Source of the DNA: Leucobacter sp. UBA1945
GTDB lineage: Bacteria; Actinomycetota; Actinomycetes; Actinomycetales; Microbacteriaceae
Reading direction: 5' to 3'
Assembly: GCA_002336855.1 (NCBI GenBank)
Contig: DDEV01000029.1
Location: 8,699 to 40,429 of the forward strand
Length of the DNA stretch: 31,731 nt
A model generated the notes under the pieces. It had not been told where the DNA came from. It was given only the letters and a program-made list of their open reading frames with translations, and did no database searches. How positions within the stretch are numbered: position 1 is the stretch's first letter; the number at the start of each line of letters is the position of its first letter. Position numbers and translations under genes: made by a program. Below are positions 7,809-16,440 of this stretch, piece by piece.

Positions 7809-8516
7809 CTATTCTGCGTCGGTCTCGGTTGCCTGAGCCGCGGCCCGGCCCCGTCGCCACGAACGAAACGCTTTGAAGAGTTCGATCAAAATCGGAATGC
7901 CCGGAATCAACACGAGCACGATGATGAACACCTCGCTGTACTCGCGAACGAACGGGACCTGACCGAGAAAGAAACCGAGCAGGGTCACGCCGACCGCCCA
8001 GAGCAGCGCGCCGATCGCGTTGTATGTGAGAAAGTGACGCCTGCTCATGTCGCCGATGCCGGCGGCCGCCGGCACGAACGCACGAAAGATCGGCAAGAAG
8101 CGGGCGATAATGATCGCCTTCGGGCCGTGCTTTTCGAAGAACTCGTGGGTGCGCTGAACGTTTTGCGGGTTGAAGAAGCGGCTCTTCTCGCGCTTGAAGA
8201 TCGCGGGCCCCAACTTGCGCCCGATGGTGAAGCCCACTTGATCACCGGCCACCGCAGCCACGAAAAGGACGAGACAGGTAATCCAGATTGGCACATCGAT
8301 GATGCCCGTCGCCGTGAACAGGCCTACCGTGAACAGCAGCGAATCGCCCGGCAAGAAGGCGAGCACGAGCACGCCGGTCTCGAGAAACACGAACGCCACT
8401 GCGAGAATGAGCGCGGCCCACCCGCCTACCTTCAGCAGGGTCTCGGGGTCGAGCCAGTCGATGCCGAGAAGAGCCGGGGCTACGGTTGCGGAAAAGGTGT
8501 CGAGAATCGCTGGCAC
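7809..8516 (-). CDS. DedA family membrane protein
   Basis: A 235-residue integral membrane protein of the DedA/SNARE-associated family, whose members are linked to lipid flipping and envelope homeostasis. Visible family features are FLETGVLVLAFLPGDSLLF, an inner VAGDQVGFTIGRKLG, and the ARFLPIFRAFVPAAAG segment with its conserved arginine. Five or more hydrophobic segments and a basic C-terminal tail follow. GTG 8516 is chosen because TACACT (minus, 8523-8528) ends six bases before it, a leaderless promoter. TTG 8546 would lie upstream of the predicted transcript start. Confidence 0.92.
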   Translation of the reverse strand: MPAILDTFSATVAPALLGIDWLDPETLLKVGGWAALILAVAFVFLETGVLVLAFLPGDSLLFTVGLFTATGIIDVPIWITCLVLFVAAVAGDQVGFTIGRKLGPAIFKREKSRFFNPQNVQRTHEFFEKHGPKAIIIARFLPIFRAFVPAAAGIGDMSRRHFLTYNAIGALLWAVGVTLLGFFLGQVPFVREYSEVFIIVLVLIPGIPILIELFKAFRSWRRGRAAAQATETDAE

Positions 8517-8522
8517 CCCAGC

Positions 8523-8528
8523 AGTGTA
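8523..8528 (-). promoter_or_regulatory. Leaderless -10 box of the DedA gene (TACACT)
   Basis: TACACT on the minus strand is followed by six bases and GTG 8516, so the transcript should begin at the start codon. Confidence 0.6.
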
Positions 8529-8828
8529 CTTTGCGGCGGTCAGCAAACGCTGTGCGCCGCTGATGCGCGAAACACCACGAACGCGAACTCTGGGCCAGCA
8601 TACTCACGGCGCGACAGCTGGTGTTCTCTCCCCGAGAAGCCCCCCAGCCTCCTAGAACACCAACCGCGCGCCGCGAAGATCTCTGATAGTGAAATCTGCA
8701 ACAGGGACCAAAGGTCATTGCCGCGATATCATGAATTAAAGTCCAAAAGTTTGAGATCGTGCACCCCAATTCGCGAACCTTCTCCCACCTCTACCCCCGA
8801 ATCTTCCCCCGCACGAGAAAGGCCTCGA
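8529..8828 (+). other. Intergenic region upstream of the LAL regulator
   Basis: No gene seen. It holds a 9-bp inverted repeat, TGGTGTTCT (8619-8627) with AGAACACCA (8654-8662), and a GACC-AAA-GGTC palindrome (8706-8716). An unusually AT-rich patch around 8725-8755 contains TATCAT (8727-8732) as a possible -10. The GAGAAAGG ribosome-binding site for the next gene is at 8815-8822. Confidence 0.5.
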
Positions 8829-11597
8829 ATGTCGCTGCTGTACGAGGAGCCCGGCTCCCCCCTCAGCATGCACTCGAGCGAGTTTGACGAGAGCCGCGTG
8901 CGGCTGCCCGTTCGCTCAAGAATCATCGAGCGACTGGTCGAAGAAACCGGCAGCCGCTCCGGCGGCCGCCGTCTCACGCTCGTGAAAGCTCCGACCGGAT
9001 ACGGCAAGACACGAACAGTGCTCACGTGGTTGGGAGACGGCAGCAGTCCTGCAGACGAGGTGAGCTGGGTGCAGTGCGTCCCCCTGCACAGCACCTCAGC
9101 AGCCTCGTTTTGGCAGATGATTGCTCACGCGCTCGACGCCTCGAGCGCGCACAGCACTGCCGCGACGGCAACCGACCCGAAAGAGCTGGCTGCCGAGCTC
9201 ACCACGAGACTGAGCAGCCCCGTCACGCTCATCATCGATGACTACCACCACGCCACCAGCGCAGAGAATGATCTCGCGCTCTCCAGGCTCTCGGCGCTCT
9301 CTCCGTTCCTCTCGCTCGTCGTCATTGCGCGCCGGGTCACCCTGCTCGATCGCACCGTCATCACCGCCACCACACGGGTGCGCCTCATCGGCCCCGAAGT
9401 GCTGTCGCTCACGACCGCCGAAGCGATTGATCTCGCATCGTCACTCGGTGTGCCGGCCAGCGACGATCTGCACAGCGCACTCCAACTGACCGCTGGCTGG
9501 CCGCTGGCGATCCGAGCAGCGCTCAACCTTGGTTCAGACGAGCTCTACGTTGGCACCTCGCCGGGCGGCCGCCGCTGGAACGAGTCCCACGAGGTCGATA
9601 CCCCGTTCGACCCCATTCTCAACCTTGAGGCCTTCGCGCTCGATTCGCTGCAGCTGCTCAGCGAGGCCGCAAGGCACATCGCACTTGTTTCGGCGGTGCT
9701 CGACGCGCTCGACGTCACGCTCGTCAAACAAACGCTCGGCCTCACCGAAGAAGCAACCAACGAAGCGATTCAGCAGCTGCTCGAGCTCGGTCTGCTCGCG
9801 GAAGAGTCGAACCCGAAGCAGACCGAGTACCGCTGTCATCGTTCGGTGCGTTCCTCGCTGCGCGCCTTCGCCCTGCGCACCCTCAACCCGACACTGCTCC
9901 AGCAGGTGTACCGCTCGCGTGCCGACAACGTGAGCGAGACCGCTCCGTTCACCGCGTTCCGCTTGTTCTGCGCCTCAGAAGAGTACGTCAAAGCCGAGAT
10001 TCTGCTTGCACGAAACTTCACGACGTTCACCGATGAGGTTGAGGTCTGCAGCCAGGTGCTTCGCGCTGTTCCCGAGCAGGTGCTGCAGCAGCACCCCACA
10101 CTCGCCGCAGCGGTGCTTTTTCTTGAGATTCCCCGCACCGAAGTCGCGCCGGCGACGCTCGCATACCTCACCTCGCTCTGGACGCAGGGCCTGCACGCGC
10201 AACTTCCGAACCCCTTCGAGGCGTCGAATAGCCCCATACATTTGGCGCTTGTCGCGCAGGCGATGATCGCAGCCCGATTGCTCGGGCATTTCGACCATGC
10301 GATGGCGCTCATGCAGCATCTCGAGAGCCGCATGACCCCCGCGTCAACCGAGTTGAACAATAGCGATGGCCCTGGGTCGGCCGGCACGCTCGTCGGCTCG
10401 CTGCCGAGCTACTACCGCGAAGCGGCAGCAACCGCGATCATGGTAGGAGACCTCGGGCAAACCCGACGCAGTCTTGAGCGACTCAAACGGCATTCTGAGC
10501 ACCTGATCACCAGGCACTCGCGTGGCCTGCTCTCACCGTCAACCCGCAGGGTCAGCGACTCAGAGTCGGGCAAGCGCTGGATGCTCGTTGCACTCGGCGA
10601 GCTCGCCTTCGCTGAGGCGCTCGACGGCAATATGCACGAGTGCGCTCGCGTGCTGGCTGAGATGGACGCATGGCAGGCCACCCACCAGGTCTCGGCCCCT
10701 GGTATCGCCTGGATCGGTGCAGAGATCGCGCGCGCACACCTCTCGTATGAGCTGGAAGACGAGTTCTTGCTGTACCACGCAGTCACGAAGCTCACTCCCG
10801 TGCTCGATCGCATAGAGGCCTGGCCACTCCTGCTTGTGGCAGAGGCCGCGTCACTGCGCAACACACATGGCATCGAGAAGGCACTCGCGCACATTGACTC
10901 GAGCCTGCTAAACCTCGCCGCAGTTCTGCCCGCGAACGGTGCCTGGTCTGAGTATCTGTTCGCATACCAGGCGATGCTTCGCACCACGAGCGGCGATCTC
11001 GCGCACGCCGAACAGCTGCTGGCAAAGTGCGATGCCGAGTCTACGCAGGTGCGACTCGAGCGGGCGAGGCTCGCGCTCTACATGGGCGACGACGTCGAGG
11101 CATTACTGCAGGCGCAGCAGGTCGGCACAGCCGGCGCGACGACGAGGCAGCGTCTGACCCAGGCGATCATCGCGTCGGTCGCCGCGTGGAACTGCAAGCG
11201 CACCGAGGAGGCGTTTCTCGCGTTCGACACTGTCACCGAGCTGCTCGAACGGCACGGCCTTCGATCCGTGCTCAGAAACGTTCCCCACGACATGCTCCGC
11301 GAGCTCGCGGCTGCCGCCGCCGCCGCGGGCGTCGGCGATATCGTGGCAGCGGTCGACGCCATCCCCGAGATACTGCGCAGTAGACGTTTCGAACGGCTCA
11401 CCGAGATGGAGCTGCGCACCCTCACCGCGATCGCCGAGCATCGCAACGCGAGCCAGGCCGCGGCCGCGCTCTTCATCACCCCGGGCACCGTCAAGAAGCA
11501 CCTCGCATCGGTCTACCGAAAGCTGCGGGTCAACGGCCGCGACGAGGCCCTGCTGCAGGCAAGCCGTATGGGCCTGCTGCAGCAGGGCGCCGCCTAG
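8829..11597 (+). CDS. LAL-type LuxR family transcriptional regulator
   Basis: A 922-residue single-chain regulator of the MalT-like/LAL class. Near the N-terminus is an AAA/STAND ATPase with Walker A in APTGYGKT (54-61) and Walker B in VTLIIDDYHH (132-141), preceded by the usual RxRIIERL entry helix. A long helical-repeat middle section (about 300-840) resembles TPR-like sensors. The C-terminal GerE helix-turn-helix (about 855-918) contains LTEMELRTLTAIAEH, GTVKKHLASVYRKL and NGRDEALLQA. ATG 8829 follows GAGAAAGG by six bases. It is not in an operon and its inducer and targets are unknown. The AT-rich upstream patch suggests it is controlled separately from its neighbours. Confidence 0.92.
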   Translation: MSLLYEEPGSPLSMHSSEFDESRVRLPVRSRIIERLVEETGSRSGGRRLTLVKAPTGYGKTRTVLTWLGDGSSPADEVSWVQCVPLHSTSAASFWQMIAHALDASSAHSTAATATDPKELAAELTTRLSSPVTLIIDDYHHATSAENDLALSRLSALSPFLSLVVIARRVTLLDRTVITATTRVRLIGPEVLSLTTAEAIDLASSLGVPASDDLHSALQLTAGWPLAIRAALNLGSDELYVGTSPGGRRWNESHEVDTPFDPILNLEAFALDSLQLLSEAARHIALVSAVLDALDVTLVKQTLGLTEEATNEAIQQLLELGLLAEESNPKQTEYRCHRSVRSSLRAFALRTLNPTLLQQVYRSRADNVSETAPFTAFRLFCASEEYVKAEILLARNFTTFTDEVEVCSQVLRAVPEQVLQQHPTLAAAVLFLEIPRTEVAPATLAYLTSLWTQGLHAQLPNPFEASNSPIHLALVAQAMIAARLLGHFDHAMALMQHLESRMTPASTELNNSDGPGSAGTLVGSLPSYYREAAATAIMVGDLGQTRRSLERLKRHSEHLITRHSRGLLSPSTRRVSDSESGKRWMLVALGELAFAEALDGNMHECARVLAEMDAWQATHQVSAPGIAWIGAEIARAHLSYELEDEFLLYHAVTKLTPVLDRIEAWPLLLVAEAASLRNTHGIEKALAHIDSSLLNLAAVLPANGAWSEYLFAYQAMLRTTSGDLAHAEQLLAKCDAESTQVRLERARLALYMGDDVEALLQAQQVGTAGATTRQRLTQAIIASVAAWNCKRTEEAFLAFDTVTELLERHGLRSVLRNVPHDMLRELAAAAAAAGVGDIVAAVDAIPEILRSRRFERLTEMELRTLTAIAEHRNASQAAAALFITPGTVKKHLASVYRKLRVNGRDEALLQASRMGLLQQGAA

Positions 11598-11612
11598 CGT
11601 CTGGTCCCGAGG

Positions 11613-12497
11613 TCAGGCGCCGAGCCGGCGCTCGGCAACCTCGACCACGTTCTTGAGCAGCAGCGCGCGGGTCATCGGACCGACCCCACCGGGGTTTGGC
11701 GACAGCCAGCCCGCAACTTCGGCGACACCGGGATCGACGTCGCCGACGACGCGGCTCTTGCCGGTCTCGGGATCGACCTTGCGCGAGACGCCAACGTCGA
11801 GCACGATCGCGCCCGGCTTCACGTCTTCTGCGCGCACGATGCTCTCAACGCCAGCGGCCGCGACGATCACGTCGGCGCGTCGCAGCTCGGCACCGAGATC
11901 CGCGGTGCCGGTGTGTGTCAGCGTCACGGTCGCGTTGTACTCGCGACGCGTGAGCAGCGGCCCGATCGGGCGGCCGACGGTCACTCCACGCCCTACGACC
12001 ACGACGTGCTTGCCCGCCCACGACAGACCGTTGCGCTCGACGAGCTCAATCACACCGCGCGGTGTGCAGGGCAGCGGCGACGTGATCTCGGTGTTCGCGT
12101 TGAGCACGAGGCGACCAAGATTGGTCGGGTGCAGTCCGTCTGCGTCTTTCGCTGGGTCGATGCGCTCGAGCACGCGGTCGGTATCGATGTGCTTCGGCAA
12201 CGGCAACTGCACAATATAACCGGTGCAGGCGGGGTCGGCGTTGAGCTCGTCGAGCACCGCTTCGAGCTCCTGCTGCGTGACGGTTTCGGGCAGCTCGCGC
12301 TTGATCGAGGCAATGCCGACCTCAGCGCAGTCGCGGTGCTTGCCCGCGACATACCATTGCGATCCTGGATCAGAACCGACGAGCACGGTCGCAAGGCCGG
12401 GCACAACGCCCTTCGCTGCGAGCGCGGCGACACGCTCGGTCAGCTCTGCCTTGATCGCGGCGGCCGCCGCCGTGCCGTCGAGCTTCTGGGCTACCAC
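11613..12497 (-). CDS. folD: Methylenetetrahydrofolate dehydrogenase/cyclohydrolase
   Basis: A 294-residue bifunctional FolD that interconverts 5,10-methylene-, methenyl- and 10-formyl-tetrahydrofolate with NADP. The catalytic YxxxK is in YVAGKHRD. The folate-site signature lies in VQLPLPKHID and DGLHPTNLG, the cofactor loop is VGRGVTVGRPIG, and the end motif is PGGVGPMTRALL. Its GTG overlaps the glyA stop by seven bases, so the two are translationally coupled and both lie under the ZTP riboswitch. Length and motifs are complete. Confidence 0.97.
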   Translation of the reverse strand: MVAQKLDGTAAAAAIKAELTERVAALAAKGVVPGLATVLVGSDPGSQWYVAGKHRDCAEVGIASIKRELPETVTQQELEAVLDELNADPACTGYIVQLPLPKHIDTDRVLERIDPAKDADGLHPTNLGRLVLNANTEITSPLPCTPRGVIELVERNGLSWAGKHVVVVGRGVTVGRPIGPLLTRREYNATVTLTHTGTADLGAELRRADVIVAAAGVESIVRAEDVKPGAIVLDVGVSRKVDPETGKSRVVGDVDPGVAEVAGWLSPNPGGVGPMTRALLLKNVVEVAERRLGA

Positions 12498-13774
12498 TGC
12501 TCGAGGCCGGGGTAAAGCGGAAACGCCTCGGCGAGCTTCGTGACGCGGGCGCGCAGTGCCTCAACGTCTCCGGCCTGCTGCAGGGTCAACGCGATGATGT
12601 CGGCCACCTCGGCGAACTCGACCTCGCCGAAGCCTCGGGTTGCGAGCGCGGGGGTGCCGATACGCAGGCCGCTCGTGACCATCGGCGGGCGCGGGTCGAA
12701 CGGCACCGAGTTGCGGTTCACAGTGATGCCGACCTCGTGCAGCGCGTCCTCGGCCTGCTGGCCGTCGAGCTCGCTCGTGCGCAGATCGGCGAGCACCAGG
12801 TGCACGTCGGTGCCACCGGTGAGCACGTCAACGCCGGCAGCCTTCGACGCCTCGCTCGTGAGCGCAGCGGCGAGCAGCTTCGCGCCGGAGAGGGTGCGCA
12901 CCTGGCGATCCTTGAACTCGTCGGTAGCCGCGAGCTTGAACGCGGTAGCCTTCGCCGCGATCACGTGCATGAGCGGGCCGCCCTGCTGGCCGGGGAACAC
13001 ATTCGAGTTCAGCTTCTTGTAGAGCTCGAGATCGTTGGTCAGAATAAAGCCCGAACGGGGGCCACCGATGGTCTTGTGCACGGTCGACGAGACAACGTGT
13101 GCGTGCGGCACCGGGTTCGGGTAGAGGCCGGCAGCCACGAGGCCTGCGAAGTGCGCCATGTCGACCCAGAGCGTCGCGCCGACCTCGTCTGCGATCGCGC
13201 GGAACGCTGCGAAGTCGAGCGTGCGCGGGTACGCCGACCAGCCGGCGATGATGACCTTCGGCTTGTGCTCGAGGGCCTTCTGACGCACGACGTCCATGTC
13301 GATGAGGAAGGTCTCGGGGTCGACGCCGTACGACGCTACCTTGTAGAGCTTGCCCGAGAAGTTCAGCTTCATGCCGTGGGTGAGGTGGCCGCCGTGGGCC
13401 AGCTCGAGGCCGAGAATCGTGTCGCCGGGCTCGGCGATCGCGCTCAGCACAGCGGCGTTCGCCGATGCGCCCGAGTGCGGCTGCACGTTGGCGTATGCCG
13501 CGCCGAAGAGCGACTTCGCGCGCTCGCGCGCGAGATCCTCTGCGACATCGACGAACTCGCAGCCGCCGTAGTAGCGGCGACCCGGGTAGCCCTCGGCGTA
13601 CTTGTTCGTGAGCACCGAGCCCTGGGCCTCGAGCACTGCGCGAGGCACGAAGTTCTCGCTCGCGATCATCTCGAGCGTTGTGCGCTGGCGGTTCAGCTCG
13701 TTCTCGAGCACCGCCGCGATCTCGGGATCTACGACCTCAATGGGCTCGTTGAAGAATTCTGACTGGTTCGACAC
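12491..13774 (-). CDS. glyA: Serine hydroxymethyltransferase
   Basis: A 427-residue PLP enzyme converting serine and tetrahydrofolate to glycine and 5,10-methylene-THF. Visible family blocks are ENELNRQRTTLEMIASEN, TNKYAEGYPGRRYYGG, QPHSGASANAAV, the PLP lysine in SSTVHKTIGGPRSG, and GTTPALATRG-like RIGTPALATRGFGE. GTG 13774 is the start: AAGGAG lies seven bases upstream, and codons further upstream would fall inside the riboswitch. First gene of glyA-folD. Confidence 0.97.
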   Translation of the reverse strand: MSNQSEFFNEPIEVVDPEIAAVLENELNRQRTTLEMIASENFVPRAVLEAQGSVLTNKYAEGYPGRRYYGGCEFVDVAEDLARERAKSLFGAAYANVQPHSGASANAAVLSAIAEPGDTILGLELAHGGHLTHGMKLNFSGKLYKVASYGVDPETFLIDMDVVRQKALEHKPKVIIAGWSAYPRTLDFAAFRAIADEVGATLWVDMAHFAGLVAAGLYPNPVPHAHVVSSTVHKTIGGPRSGFILTNDLELYKKLNSNVFPGQQGGPLMHVIAAKATAFKLAATDEFKDRQVRTLSGAKLLAAALTSEASKAAGVDVLTGGTDVHLVLADLRTSELDGQQAEDALHEVGITVNRNSVPFDPRPPMVTSGLRIGTPALATRGFGEVEFAEVADIIALTLQQAGDVEALRARVTKLAEAFPLYPGLEQW

Positions 13775-13814
13775 AGGCGTCTCCTTAAATGTAAACGAAG
13801 TGATTCTCGGATCT

Positions 13815-13887
13815 GTGGCCCAGGCGAGCGGCCTATGTAGAGCTGTCGCTTCCCGGTGGTACCCCACCTATTCGCCAGTCACGACAG
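13815..13887 (-). promoter_or_regulatory. ZTP (pfl) riboswitch in the glyA-folD leader
   Basis: On the minus strand the leader folds as the pfl motif. P1 is CTGTCG with CGACAG. The conserved GTGACTGGCG follows, then a P2 hairpin GGTGGGGTACCACC and the CGGGAAGCGAC joint. A downstream GCTCGCCTGGGCCAC element has CGCC available to pair with GGCG of the first part as the pseudoknot. This class binds ZTP/ZMP, the signals of 10-formyl-THF shortage, and is known to control glyA and folD. The GTG lies about 40 bases downstream with no T-run between, so control of translation is more likely than termination. Confidence 0.9.
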
Positions 13888-13893
13888 GTCAAA

Positions 13894-13899
13894 AGTCTA
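13894..13899 (-). promoter_or_regulatory. -10 box of glyA-folD (TAGACT)
   Basis: TAGACT on the minus strand predicts transcription from about 13887, the first base of the riboswitch P1 stem. Confidence 0.6.
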
Positions 13900-13911
13900 G
13901 CAAGCATCGGC

Positions 13912-13917
13912 TAGCCT
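13912..13917 (+). promoter_or_regulatory. Leaderless -10 box of purU (TAGCCT)
   Basis: TAGCCT ends six bases before GTG 13924 (three before ATG 13921). It lies only 12 bases from the oppositely directed glyA -10 box, so the two promoters overlap in footprint. Confidence 0.55.
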
Positions 13918-13923
13918 GGCATG

Positions 13924-14799
13924 GTGATTACCGCAGACAACCCCACCCAGTGGGTACTGACGCTTTCTTGCATCGACGGCCCGGGCATCGTGCACGCCAT
14001 CAGCGGCGCGGTCGTCGCGGCGGGCGGCAACATCGAAGAGAGCCAGCAGTTCGCCTCACACGACACCGGCCGCTTCTTCATGCGGCTGCAGGTCAGCGCG
14101 GTCGCGCAACCAGAAACGTTCAACGCCCGCTTCGAGCAGGCGCTCGCCCCCGTCACCGAGCGCTACCACATGACCTGGCGCCTCGACACGGTTGGTCGCC
14201 CCGTGCGCACCCTCGTGCTCGGCAGCACAGCAACGCACTGCGTCAACGATCTGCTCTACCGCCAGCGGGGCGGGCAGCTGCCCATCGAGGTGCCGCTGAT
14301 TCTCTCGAACCACGAGACGATGCGCGACCTCGCGGACTTCTACGGGGTGCCGTTCGAGCACCTTGCTATCGCGAGCGCCGACGACAAGGCGGCGTTCGAG
14401 AGCCGAGTGCTCGAGGTGGTCGAGCAGCAGCACATCGAGCTCGTGGTGCTCGCTCGGTACATGCAGATCCTCTCGCCAGAACTCTGCGAGGCGCTCGCCG
14501 GCAAGGCGATCAACATTCACCACTCGTTCCTTCCCGGGTTCAAGGGTGCGAACCCCTACCGTCAGGCGCACGGCCGCGGGGTGAAGCTGATCGGTGCGAC
14601 CGCGCACTTCGTGACCACCGACCTCGACGAGGGACCGATCATCGAGCAAGACGTCGTGCGCGTTGATCACTCGTACACCCCGACCGAGCTCATGCAGCTC
14701 GGTCAAGACGAAGAGGCCCGTGTGCTGCGCCGTGCGGTGGGCTGGTATGCCGAGAATCGCGTGCTGCTCGACGGCGACCGCACGATCATCTTCAAGTAG
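13924..14799 (+). CDS. purU: Formyltetrahydrofolate deformylase
   Basis: A 291-residue enzyme that hydrolyses 10-formyl-THF to THF and formate. An N-terminal ACT domain (WVLTLSCIDGPGIVHAISGAV) is followed by a formyltransferase-type domain with catalytic residues in INIHHSFLPGFKGANPY (Asn, His) and ATAHFVTTDLDEGPI (Asp). GTG 13924 is preferred because the TAGCCT box would start the transcript there; ATG 13921 adds one residue. It diverges from glyA-folD, which works on the same folate pool. Confidence 0.95.
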   Translation: MITADNPTQWVLTLSCIDGPGIVHAISGAVVAAGGNIEESQQFASHDTGRFFMRLQVSAVAQPETFNARFEQALAPVTERYHMTWRLDTVGRPVRTLVLGSTATHCVNDLLYRQRGGQLPIEVPLILSNHETMRDLADFYGVPFEHLAIASADDKAAFESRVLEVVEQQHIELVVLARYMQILSPELCEALAGKAINIHHSFLPGFKGANPYRQAHGRGVKLIGATAHFVTTDLDEGPIIEQDVVRVDHSYTPTELMQLGQDEEARVLRRAVGWYAENRVLLDGDRTIIFK

Positions 14800-14826
14800 C
14801 GAAGCGGGAGCAGCGCACCGCTGACA

Positions 14827-16440
14827 CTACTGCTCGTGCACGATGCTGCCGTCGACGACGGTCATCACGATCGCCACGTCTGGCAGCTCGTCCGGGCTCG
14901 CCTCGACGGGGTCGCTCGCCCACACGGTCAGGTCGGCGACCGCGCCTTCGCGCAGCACTCCCCTGTCGCGGTGACCGCGGGCGAGTGCCGGCCACAAAGT
15001 GTAGGCGAGCAGCGCTTCCTCTCCGCTCAACCGCTGCGAGGGCTCGAACACGTGCGCCGAGCTCTCGCCGGGCGTGCGCCGACCTCGCGCCCATGCCATG
15101 CCGAGACGCGGGTCGTACTGCGCGACCGGCCAGTCCGAGCCGAGCGTCAGCCGCACACCCGCATCGATCACGTCGCGCACGCGGTAGCCGGTCTGGGCGC
15201 GCTGCTCGCCGAGGCGCACCGCCCAGTTGTCGCTGCCATCGTCTGCGCGCCACTGCATGTGCAGCGGTTGCATCGACGCGGTGATCCCGCTGCCAACGAG
15301 CTGTGCCACATCGGAGTCAGACAGCACCTCGAGGTGCTCGATCGAGTGGAACGGTAAGCCCTCTCGTTCGGGCAGTGACGCGTACACCTCGAGCACGCGG
15401 CTCACCGCGTAGTCGCCAACGGCGTGCGTCGCAATCAGCATTCCCGCGTCGTGATAGGCGCGCACGACCTCAGCGAAACGCTGCCAGGAAGGCCAGAACG
15501 CCTCGCGGCCGTCGCCGAGCGAATCGACCTCGTGCAGCCAGGCCGTGCCCGTGTCGATCACCCCGTCGCTGAAAAGTTTGATCGCGCCGGTCTGCCAGAG
15601 CCTGCCGCGTCGATCTTTTGCCGCGATGACCTTCGCCACGTCGTCATCGGTGTCACCAACGGCGTGCCAATGGTGCACCGTGATGCGGTGATCCAGCTCG
15701 CCCCGCGACTCGAGCTCGGCAAGCAAATCAACCGTGGCGACGTTGCCGTCCATGATCGCGCCACCCGTGAGCCCGGTCGCAGCGAGCCGGCGAAACATAT
15801 CGCGCAGCGCGTCACGCTGTGCTTCGTGTGCGGCCTTTGGCGCTGCATCGAAGAGCAGCTGATAGGCGCTCGGCTCGCGAAGCTCACCAGTGGGCACGCC
15901 TAGCTCGTCGACCACGATCTCACTCGTGTCGTCGAACTCCCTCGCACCTTCGATGCCCGCGGCGGCGAGCGCCGGTGCCGTGCCGAGTGCGGTGTGCAGG
16001 TCGTAGCAGATCAGTGCGATGGGCCGCCCGGGTGCGGCGTCTTCGAGCAGCGAGCCGAGCATGCCGGTGTGTTCAAAGGGCTCGTACTCGAGGTTCCAGC
16101 CGCGCAACCAGGCACCCTCGGGCAGTCGCGCGTGCTCGCCAGCGAGCGCCTCACGAATTCGCTCGATCGAGTCGAGACCGCCGAGATCGACGCCCGCGGT
16201 CACCTCTGCTGCCCAGTTCGGGTGGGTGTGCGAGTCGAAGAGCCCGGGTGTGATCACGGCACCGGCGAGGTCGCGCACCTCGACGCCATCGGTTTCGGCG
16301 GCCGCGAGGATCTCGGCATCGTTGCCGATCGCAGCGATGTAACCGTCGCGAAGCAGCAGCGCGGTCGCCTCGGTGTGCGCCGGGGTGTTCGTGCGCAGCC
16401 GCGCCCCGACGAGCGCGATCTCGGATTGTGCAGTAGTCAT
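14827..16440 (-). CDS. Amidohydrolase family protein (Amidohydrolase_3), paralog 1
   Basis: A 537-residue cytoplasmic metal-dependent hydrolase of the YtcJ/NfdA-like group, which includes N-substituted formamide deformylases; the substrate here is unknown. Metal-site residues are present: HxH in FDSHTHP (H71, H73), the likely carbamylated lysine in GAIKLFSDGVID, histidines in ATHAVGD and SIEHLEVL, and the aspartate in GSDWPVAQYDP. Its ATG overlaps the TetR stop (ATGA), so it is co-translated with the regulator. A second enzyme of the same family lies across the divergent promoter region at 17259. Confidence 0.9.
   Translation of the reverse strand: MTTAQSEIALVGARLRTNTPAHTEATALLLRDGYIAAIGNDAEILAAAETDGVEVRDLAGAVITPGLFDSHTHPNWAAEVTAGVDLGGLDSIERIREALAGEHARLPEGAWLRGWNLEYEPFEHTGMLGSLLEDAAPGRPIALICYDLHTALGTAPALAAAGIEGAREFDDTSEIVVDELGVPTGELREPSAYQLLFDAAPKAAHEAQRDALRDMFRRLAATGLTGGAIMDGNVATVDLLAELESRGELDHRITVHHWHAVGDTDDDVAKVIAAKDRRGRLWQTGAIKLFSDGVIDTGTAWLHEVDSLGDGREAFWPSWQRFAEVVRAYHDAGMLIATHAVGDYAVSRVLEVYASLPEREGLPFHSIEHLEVLSDSDVAQLVGSGITASMQPLHMQWRADDGSDNWAVRLGEQRAQTGYRVRDVIDAGVRLTLGSDWPVAQYDPRLGMAWARGRRTPGESSAHVFEPSQRLSGEEALLAYTLWPALARGHRDRGVLREGAVADLTVWASDPVEASPDELPDVAIVMTVVDGSIVHEQ

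Noticed and set aside
7581..8828. N-terminal extension of the LAL regulator
   Set aside because: It runs through antisense lipoprotein and DedA sequence. ATG 8829 has a good ribosome-binding site and the family's N-terminal pattern begins there.
12737..13762. 341-codon open frame opposite glyA
   Set aside because: Shadow of glyA on the other strand with no recognisable domain.
13775..13867. Upstream extension of GlyA to 13867
   Set aside because: It would translate through the riboswitch; the AAGGAG and GTG 13774 define the start.
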